A stretch of DNA of 64,000 nt, taken from contig DATMAT010000020.1 in assembly GCA_035559815.1 (NCBI GenBank), forward strand, positions 62,001-126,000, written 5' to 3'. The stretch comes from Thermodesulfobacteriota bacterium. Its GTDB lineage: Bacteria; Desulfobacterota_D; UBA1144; Nemesobacterales; CSP1-2. Below are positions 58,368-64,000 of the stretch, piece after piece. The first letter of the stretch is position 1. Each line of letters starts with the position of its first letter. The translations under genes were made by a program, and so were the position numbers. The notes beneath the pieces are model-generated. The model had not been told where the DNA came from, searched no databases, and saw only the letters and a list, made by a program, of their open reading frames with translations.

Positions 58368-58443
58368 ATTACCTCATTTTTGATTCCCTTTCCTATCCTC
58401 CAGACCTTGAAACTAAATGTTTGTTACAATTTTATGGCTTTCA

Positions 58444-58830
58444 TTAGAAATAATCAATAATCTCAACTTTCGCATAAGGATAACGTTCTAGCAAAGGTCT
58501 TAAGACCGAGTCATCACATGTACATAAAGCTACTGACAAAATACTCCTGGGTTTAAAATATTTTTGTAATAAAAAATATGAGAAAAGGGTCTGCCCCATC
58601 AGATACATCCCAAGCCTTTTTGTTTTTGCCTGGACACAAATTATGTCCTTTCCTTTTATAACTACCTCCCTCTGCTTTGCTATTCTATGTTCTCCATCTG
58701 GAATAATGATTCCATCAATGTATCTTGGACTATTGGTATTTGTTTTTTTTACTACAAGAAATTCTTCTACCAGTGTTCCACCGACTTTATTCCAGTACGC
58801 CCTAATTAACGGAGTCTCTTTTTTGCTCAT
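58444..58830 (-). CDS. Small PD-(D/E)XK-like protein within the type I RM operon
   Basis: This 128-residue protein has YIDGIIIPD followed by KDIICVQAKTKRLGMYLMGQ. An aspartate, then (E/Q)xK on a strand and a downstream helix is the order of a PD-(D/E)XK nuclease core, with glutamine in place of the usual glutamate. The family is not one I can name. It overlaps the 3' end of hsdS by 29 bases and precedes hsdR by 76, so it is an embedded part of the operon rather than a stray insertion. It could be an accessory nuclease or a regulator of restriction. Confidence 0.6.
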   Translation of the reverse strand: MSKKETPLIRAYWNKVGGTLVEEFLVVKKTNTNSPRYIDGIIIPDGEHRIAKQREVVIKGKDIICVQAKTKRLGMYLMGQTLFSYFLLQKYFKPRSILSVALCTCDDSVLRPLLERYPYAKVEIIDYF

Positions 58831-60073
58831 CGCTACTTTTTCTTACATCAATTTTCCCCGTCACAACCTGGGAGATAAGGGAGGTTCGGTATTCGTTTAG
58901 GAATTCAATGGATTTATTATGCTTTTCAATCAAACTGTCAATTTCTTGGGTCTTTTGTTGAAGGTATTCCGCAATTTCGTCTTGTTCAGATGAAGGTGGT
59001 GATAAGAACTTTATATCTTTTAATTTTTCTCTTGTTAGATGTCCAATGCTCACTCTATTTACTATTGCTTCAAAGAATCCTGTTTTCCCATATGCTTGAA
59101 AGTGATATAAATAGTAATATGGATTATATTCAGGGTGCATTGTGACTTTATGAACCGAATTTTGAATATAACACTCTGGGAGTTCATTCCTCCAGAGTGC
59201 AGTTCTTCCAACCTCACCTCCCTCACTCACTAATAAATCATTTTTTTTCAATCTGTATTGATTTAATTCATTCTGGGAAAACCACATTTCTTTAATATCA
59301 TCTGTATCAACTTTTTCCCAGGTTATGTTCTGTGCCCGTAAATAGGGTTTTCTAAGGTACTCACCCCTATCATCATTCGTAAGCATTTTCCCTAACACTA
59401 TTTCACAAAGAAATTTAAGAGGTTGAACTTCCCAATGTTCCGGTATCTTCCCTAACCACTCAATCCCAGAGTCTTTCATCTTCACATTGGGATTCAGTCC
59501 TTTAGTCACTGCATGGTTGATAATTGCTGTTCGATATTCCTTGAGGAGTTCAATGAGCTTCTGTTTCTTTTCAACGAGAATGTCTATCTGATTTGTTTTG
59601 TGGTCGAGGTAACACGCTATAGTATTTTGTTCGAGGGGTGGTGGCAATGGCACTATTCTTTCATATACCTCTTCTCTGTTCAAACCTGGTACAGCGGAAT
59701 CTTTTGAGAAAGAATCAAGTTTTAAGGAAAGTAAAAGATAATACAACCAACGAATATCATTACTGGTTGCAGTAGTATCAATATAAAATGTGGTATCAAT
59801 AGGAAAGCATTTACCCTCTGAATAGTTCACTTTTCCGAAGGAACCCTTTCTTCCGATAACTATGCAAGGGTAGGTTGTTATTGCCTTGTCATGATAACCA
59901 GTAATTCCATTTGAACCATAGACTGGAACACTCCCATCTGTTCTATTCTCGTTTGAAAGCGATTCACCATAAAGGAGTAGAGTTACTCTTTTTAACCGAG
60001 TAATTTCCCAGTGCTCAGGTATTTCTCTAATTAAATCGATACCAGTATCTTTATATTTTGAGTACTGATTCAT
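58802..60073 (-). CDS. hsdS: Type I restriction enzyme, specificity subunit
   Basis: This 423-residue HsdS has two target-recognition domains, each opened by the same motif (EIPEHWEITRLKRV near 20, KIPEHWEVQPLKFL near 215). Each is followed by a conserved helix (IACYLDHKTNQIDILVEKK and IAEYLQQKTQEIDSLIEKH) that sets the spacing of the two half-sites. It defines the recognised DNA sequence. It overlaps hsdM by four bases (ATGA). Confidence 0.95.
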   Translation of the reverse strand: MNQYSKYKDTGIDLIREIPEHWEITRLKRVTLLLYGESLSNENRTDGSVPVYGSNGITGYHDKAITTYPCIVIGRKGSFGKVNYSEGKCFPIDTTFYIDTTATSNDIRWLYYLLLSLKLDSFSKDSAVPGLNREEVYERIVPLPPPLEQNTIACYLDHKTNQIDILVEKKQKLIELLKEYRTAIINHAVTKGLNPNVKMKDSGIEWLGKIPEHWEVQPLKFLCEIVLGKMLTNDDRGEYLRKPYLRAQNITWEKVDTDDIKEMWFSQNELNQYRLKKNDLLVSEGGEVGRTALWRNELPECYIQNSVHKVTMHPEYNPYYYLYHFQAYGKTGFFEAIVNRVSIGHLTREKLKDIKFLSPPSSEQDEIAEYLQQKTQEIDSLIEKHNKSIEFLNEYRTSLISQVVTGKIDVRKSSDEQKRDSVN

Positions 60074-61794
60074 AAACCTAAGATGTCCTTTAATAGACCT
60101 TCTGTCTCTTTCTCTAGCGTAAGAATATCAGCTTTAATCTTATCGAGAGACCGTAATGGTTGATATTTGTAAAAGTATTTGGTGAAGTTGATTTCATAAC
60201 CTACCTTATCCTTGCTTCTATCCATCCAGGTATCTGGAAGATGGGGCTTTACTTCTCTCTCAAAGTATTCGTCGATATCTTCTTTCAACGGTACTTTCTC
60301 ATAATCCCTTAAAGACGGGTCAGGCTTGGGCTTTTTGTAGGGGTCTTTTACGATTTTTCCATTCTCAAGGAGAGGTCTCTCTACCGTGACTTTTGTGTAT
60401 CCAAAATCTTCATTATCAAAAATTTTGCAATTCTCACATTCCTTGAATCTGGTGTAAATCTGGGTTATCTCCTTTATTTGGTCATTCTCAATGTAGTTTC
60501 TTTTGTTTCCCAGGCTCTTTCTCATTTTTTTATAGTAATCCACTGCATTGATAAGTTGGACTTTTCCCTTACGCCTGGAAGGTTTGTTATTTGTTACAAT
60601 CCAGATATAGGTAGCAATACCCGTGTTATAAAAGAGTTCGGTAGGAAGGGCTATAATTGCTTCCAACCAATCGTTTTCGATTATCCATTTGCGAATATTG
60701 CTTTCGCCCGATCCAGCATCCCCCGTGAAAAGGGGAGACCCATTAAAGATAATCGCAATACGGGACCCACTTGGTTCCATTTTTGAAATCATATGCTGGA
60801 GGAAAAGTAGCGCACCATCACTTACTCTAGGGAGTCCAGCGTGAAAACGACCATTGGGGTTTTCACTTTCTTTTCTAATAAAATCTTCTTCTTTCTTCCA
60901 ACTAACACCGAATGGGGGATTAGAGAGCATAAAATTAAATCTGAATCCTTTAAACTTATCTTCCCTAAAACTGGAACCATCACGAATGTTATCAGCATCT
61001 TCTCCCATTATCAGGACATCAGCTTTAGCTATAGCATAAGTCTGGGGATTAAGCTCCTGGCCATAAATAACAATCTCTATATCGGGATTAATGTTCTGGG
61101 TGATATATTCCTTGGCGATAGTAAGCATTCCACCGGTTCCACATGCTGGATCAAAGACTGTCCTTACGATGCCTTTACCTTTGAGTTCTTCATGGTGTTC
61201 AGCAAATAATAGGTTAACCATCAACCGGATGACCTCTCTGGGAGTATAATGCTCTCCAGCAGTCTCGTTGGACATTTCTGAAAATCGTCTTAAAAGCTCC
61301 TCAAAAATGTATCCCATCTCATGATTAGAGACCTTATCAGGATGTAGGTCTATTTCAGTGAATTTGTCCACGAGCATGAACAGAAGGTCATTTTTGGCCA
61401 GTTTAGAGATAATCTTATCAATCTGAAAATTCTCTAGAATCTCAGAGACATTAGGACTAAAACCACTTATATAGTTATTGAAATTAATCTCTATATTCTT
61501 TGCGTCCTGGGAGAGCTTCTGGAGGTCAAAATGAGAGGTATTATAGAACTTTAATCCACCGGTTGACTGGAGAATTACAGGTGAGGGGTCTTCCAATACA
61601 GCTTTAAATTTATTATAACTTTCAATGACTTTATCCTTAACAGGTTCCAGGACACAGTCTAATCTCCTTAAAACCACGAAAGGTAAAGTCACATCACCAT
61701 ACTCGTGGGCCTTAAAACTCCCCCTCAAAATATCATCTGCCACCTGCCATATAAAATTAGCTTTATCCTGAAAACTATTCATAAAATATGACAA
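60070..61794 (-). CDS. hsdM: Type I restriction enzyme, methylation subunit
   Basis: This 574-residue N6-adenine methyltransferase has an N-terminal helical domain and GEHYTPREVIRLMV. SAM-binding motif I is FDPACGTGGML and catalytic motif IV is NPPFG. It methylates host DNA together with HsdS and completes the R2M2S complex with HsdR. It is the first gene of the operon, and an IS3-type element sits about 100 bases upstream, inside or next to the promoter region. Confidence 0.95.
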   Translation of the reverse strand: MSYFMNSFQDKANFIWQVADDILRGSFKAHEYGDVTLPFVVLRRLDCVLEPVKDKVIESYNKFKAVLEDPSPVILQSTGGLKFYNTSHFDLQKLSQDAKNIEINFNNYISGFSPNVSEILENFQIDKIISKLAKNDLLFMLVDKFTEIDLHPDKVSNHEMGYIFEELLRRFSEMSNETAGEHYTPREVIRLMVNLLFAEHHEELKGKGIVRTVFDPACGTGGMLTIAKEYITQNINPDIEIVIYGQELNPQTYAIAKADVLIMGEDADNIRDGSSFREDKFKGFRFNFMLSNPPFGVSWKKEEDFIRKESENPNGRFHAGLPRVSDGALLFLQHMISKMEPSGSRIAIIFNGSPLFTGDAGSGESNIRKWIIENDWLEAIIALPTELFYNTGIATYIWIVTNNKPSRRKGKVQLINAVDYYKKMRKSLGNKRNYIENDQIKEITQIYTRFKECENCKIFDNEDFGYTKVTVERPLLENGKIVKDPYKKPKPDPSLRDYEKVPLKEDIDEYFEREVKPHLPDTWMDRSKDKVGYEINFTKYFYKYQPLRSLDKIKADILTLEKETEGLLKDILGL

Positions 61795-61924
61795 ATATAA
61801 TATAACTACATTAAGAGAACAATATTAATAAATACAATCAGCAAATTTATATCTCCCCATCCCCTTTAAAATCTTCAAAAATCAATCACTCTATGGTTTA
61901 ACCCCCTAAAAACTGGACAATAGA

Positions 61925-62815
61925 TTAACCGTATTCAGCTAACTTTTCTTCTCCATTTTGATACTCCCTGAGAAATCTATCCGGTGACTTGTACCCGATC
62001 CCGGAATGGATTCTCTCCCCATTGTAGAACCGGAAATATCTGTCCAGTATACACCTCAGGTGTTCTAAACTCTCAAACTCAAACTTCTCTATTACCTCCT
62101 CCTCCAATATACTATGCAACGACTCTATATACCCATTCTCCCGAGGCGATGATACGTGAGTAAACTCCTGCTCTATATTTATCCCCTTAAGATAATCCCT
62201 CACCTTGTGCGCTATAAACTGGCTCCCATTGTCTGTCCTGATCGTTACTTCCTTAGGAAAAGCGGTCTTTAAAATAACCTCGTCCATAAGTCCTATAACT
62301 GCCCCTTGCCTCATGCTCCCTGACACCCTGTACCCCAGCACCTTCCTGCTGAATATGTCCATAACACTTAGCAGATATACATTCTTCCTCTCCCCTTGAA
62401 CATATACATACTTTATGTCCATCTGTAGTTTCTCATATGGCCTCTCTGCACTCATCCTTATTTCCTTCACAAACTCCCTCTTCCCCAAGGACCTTATTCT
62501 CATCTTGAGTAAAAGCCTGTTCTCCTTCATTATCCGGTATACTCGCTTCTTGTTGATGATATACCCCAGGTCCTTCAAGTATCTGCTAACCTTGATGTAC
62601 CCATAGTTAACAAACTCCTTAGAGAGAAGATCCTTTATCTCCTCTATCACCCTTTGCTCCGGGAACAGTCCCCCGCTACTATGCATCACATACCTATCCG
62701 GTTTCCTCCCCTTTCTCCCCTCATTAGCTCTGTAGTAATAGGTGCTCCTGCTCATATCCACCGCCGACAGTACCTTTGACACCTTATTCCCCTCTCCTAT
62801 GTATTCCCTTGCCAC
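61925..62815 (-). CDS. IS3-type transposase, OrfB (DDE catalytic part)
   Basis: This 296-residue integrase-core transposase has a DDE triad: MDIKYVYV (D), TIRTDNGSQF (D) and SPRENGYIES (E, with the usual N-G context). An HTH_21-like N-terminal segment precedes it (YGYIKVSRYLKDLGYIINKKRVYRIMKEN). It starts at GTG sharing one base with the orfA stop (TAGTG) and is probably made mainly as an OrfAB fusion by -1 frameshifting. Confidence 0.93.
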   Translation of the reverse strand: MAREYIGEGNKVSKVLSAVDMSRSTYYYRANEGRKGRKPDRYVMHSSGGLFPEQRVIEEIKDLLSKEFVNYGYIKVSRYLKDLGYIINKKRVYRIMKENRLLLKMRIRSLGKREFVKEIRMSAERPYEKLQMDIKYVYVQGERKNVYLLSVMDIFSRKVLGYRVSGSMRQGAVIGLMDEVILKTAFPKEVTIRTDNGSQFIAHKVRDYLKGINIEQEFTHVSSPRENGYIESLHSILEEEVIEKFEFESLEHLRCILDRYFRFYNGERIHSGIGYKSPDRFLREYQNGEEKLAEYG

Positions 62816-63120
62816 TATCCTTCTCTCTTTTTTCTCTGGAGTGTTTTTTTAAGCAGCGATTCCTTGATGCTTAACTCCAGCTCCTTATCCGCTAATAGCT
62901 GCTTTAACCTCTGATTCTCTCTCATCAACCTCTCAAACTCTGGATCCCTGCTCTTCCTACTGCTTAACCCCTCTATCCCCATCGCATCATATCTCCTCTT
63001 CCACTGATAATAAGCCGATGCGTATATCCCGTACCTCCTGCAGGTTGCTACTACTCCCTCGCTTTCCGCTTCCTGAATAAAAGCCAATTTCTCTTCTGCT
63101 GTCCATCTCTTTCTCTTCAT
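62815..63120 (-). CDS. IS3-type transposase, OrfA (helix-turn-helix)
   Basis: This 101-residue protein has an N-terminal helix-turn-helix (KRKRWTAEEKLAFIQEAESEG, then YGIYASAYYQWKRRYD) and a leucine-zipper-like helix (RENQRLKQLLADKELELSIKE). It binds the IS ends and regulates OrfAB. Its last codons contain the frameshift site. Confidence 0.92.
   Translation of the reverse strand: MKRKRWTAEEKLAFIQEAESEGVVATCRRYGIYASAYYQWKRRYDAMGIEGLSSRKSRDPEFERLMRENQRLKQLLADKELELSIKESLLKKTLQRKKREG
62827..62833 (-). promoter_or_regulatory. Probable -1 frameshift site (A AAA AAG)
   Basis: Read on the minus strand, A AAA AAG lies in the orfA zero frame, four codons before the stop. A -1 slip there gives KKERRIVAREYIGEG, joining orfA directly to orfB in frame. 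This is the standard IS3 arrangement for producing the OrfAB transposase. Confidence 0.75.
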
Positions 63121-63232
63121 CTCCTAACCCCCTAATTATTAGTATTTTGTATACTAATTCCTGTCCAATCAATTAGGGGGCTAAGACATCTACTTAAATA
63201 ACAATCTAAATACAAAAACATTAATAACCAAT

Positions 63233-63260
63233 TTTATTTATTTATTTATTTATTTATTTA
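63233..63260. repeat. Tetranucleotide repeat (TTTA)7
   Basis: Seven uninterrupted TTTA units sit in the AT-rich 300-base gap (63185-63481) between the IS and the gene at the right edge. The gap shows no gene. The tract could vary in length by slippage, but no promoter or reading frame is clearly attached to it. Confidence 0.7.
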
Positions 63261-63481
63261 AATAATCGGATTACTATATGTGTGGATTTTGCGATATGCA
63301 TCGCCAAAAACAAATATTGGGTCAAAATTAGAATAGGTTGACATGTATATCATTGTAATCACTTGATTATTTTCTATTTCCTAACTCAATTGGTATATGT
63401 TAATTCACTATTCTCTGTCGATTTAATTCAAAGGTTGACAAACCTATACATTCGGTGTCCAAGAAGGTATGACGAGTTCTT

Positions 63482-64000
63482 TTAAGCTAATTTCGCCCCA
63501 TTCTTCAGGACATCTTGTTCAGTCTCTGTCCTAGACATATATGTTTTTATGACCTTATGTACATATTGCCTTGTGTATTTTAATTCCCTCGCAATATCGG
63601 ATTGGTTTTTCCCTTTCGAATAAAGTTCAATTATTTCAAGAACCCTTTCTGAAGGTGGTTTCAGGTATTTTCGTTTTTTCATTCTCCTCGGTTTGGACAG
63701 GTGGTATTTCTTTCTAGGTTTTTTTCTAAGTTTATTGTCAACTGTTTCTTCCCAAGATAAAGGTTTTGTCCAGGTTCCACTTCTGAAAGGGTTATCAATA
63801 CGGTTTTCTGGATTTCTTTTACCATCATATTTTAGTTTATATTGTGTTCTATATTCATATGGACTATTCCAGGGTTTATGCCTGGCAAAGGAGTCTTTTA
63901 GGTTAAGTCTTCGAGTTTTTGTGTAGCTTGTTTCGGGGATAGCTTTGGTCTTAAAACCCTCTCTTATGAATCGAAGAAATTGATCTTCACTAGCATGGAT
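63482..64000 (-). CDS. Unidentified basic protein with C-terminal helix-turn-helix, truncated by window edge
   Basis: The minus-strand frame is open from the right edge to the stop at 63482, giving at least 172 residues; the start lies outside the window. The visible part is rich in lysine and arginine (DNKLRKKPRKKYHLSKPRRMKKRK) and in tryptophan- and tyrosine-containing segments (RHKPWNSPYEYRTQYKLKYDG). It ends in a helix-turn-helix, IIELYSKGKNQSDIARELKYTRQYVHKVI, like those of sigma-70 region 4 and resolvases. I do not recognise the family. An internal ATG at 63682 would give only the HTH part and is less likely to be the true start. Confidence 0.6.
   Translation of the reverse strand: MHASEDQFLRFIREGFKTKAIPETSYTKTRRLNLKDSFARHKPWNSPYEYRTQYKLKYDGKRNPENRIDNPFRSGTWTKPLSWEETVDNKLRKKPRKKYHLSKPRRMKKRKYLKPPSERVLEIIELYSKGKNQSDIARELKYTRQYVHKVIKTYMSRTETEQDVLKNGAKLA

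Larger units (their letters stand above)
61898..63184 (-). mobile_element. IS3-family insertion sequence
   Basis: This element of about 1.29 kb has two overlapping frames (orfA, orfB) and terminal inverted repeats: TTAACCCCCTAA at the left, and TTAGGGGGCTAA at the right, whose complement is TTAGCCCCCTAA. Both ends also carry an inner TGGACA. Size, gene layout and frameshift site fit IS3. No target-site duplication could be settled. The copy looks intact and may be active. Confidence 0.85.
46382..64000. mobile_element. Integrated genomic island, left end at tRNA-Pro; right end outside window
   Basis: The stretch starts at a broken tRNA gene, opens with a tyrosine integrase and is AT-richer than the core to its left. 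It carries accessory cargo: SOS mutagenesis cassette, type I restriction-modification, TPR/TOPRIM pair, IS element and IS remnant. No right attachment site was found, so the extent is inferred. Confidence 0.55.

Noticed and set aside
63693-63926. A 77-residue plus-strand frame near the right edge
   Set aside because: It is antisense to the continuous minus-strand gene that runs off the edge and has the composition of a shadow frame.

Overview
The window is a chromosomal segment of a Gram-negative bacterium. The evidence is a TolC-type channel, two RND pumps with periplasmic adaptors (one with a lipobox), and a predicted outer-membrane DUF3943 protein. TTG and GTG starts are frequent. Gene content (proton-pumping pyrophosphatase, AAA_32 Lon-like protease, exported acetoacetate-decarboxylase-like protein) would suit a deltaproteobacterial-grade or Dadabacteria-like lineage. 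That placement is a guess; nothing here fixes the taxon.

Layout. (1) 2-7948: a giant TPR-like gene, open at the left edge, made of about 55 units of 47 residues. (2) 8153-20409: a defence island. One tightly packed plus-strand series encodes a PLD-nuclease/SNF2 helicase, a four-helix-bundle insertion, an Eco57I-type DNA methyltransferase, an OLD/GajA-like nuclease and a UvrD/GajB-like helicase. It is followed by a HicBA toxin-antitoxin pair and a DprA-like protein. The OLD gene carries an in-frame TGA and the UvrD gene a one-base frameshift. (3) 20458-46186: a housekeeping core with hisS, a glycosyltransferase, DUF3943, GYD, speD with a possible structured leader, trxA, hppA, a TetR-controlled efflux locus (TolC divergent from TetR, then two adaptor/pump pairs), radA, a Lon-like protease, an acetoacetate-decarboxylase-like protein and a metal-dependent hydrolase. 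(4) 46342-64000: an AT-richer integrated island. It begins at the 5' half of a tRNA-Pro(CGG) gene that stops just after its anticodon loop, followed at once by a tyrosine integrase. It carries an SRAP-UmuD-UmuC SOS cassette, a type I restriction-modification operon (hsdM, hsdS, a small nuclease-like gene, hsdR) that continues into a TPR/membrane protein and a TOPRIM-like protein, an IS3-type element and the remnant of a second IS end. A gene runs off the right edge.

Two modules are the best candidates for undescribed systems. The first is the composite helicase/methyltransferase/OLD/UvrD operon, whose gene junctions are 0-4 bases except where the four-helix-bundle cassette sits. The second is the TPR-membrane plus TOPRIM pair appended to the type I RM operon. 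A family of palindromes with GTAGGGGC ends occurs between genes and, unusually, twice inside the helicase coding sequence in the same reading frame.
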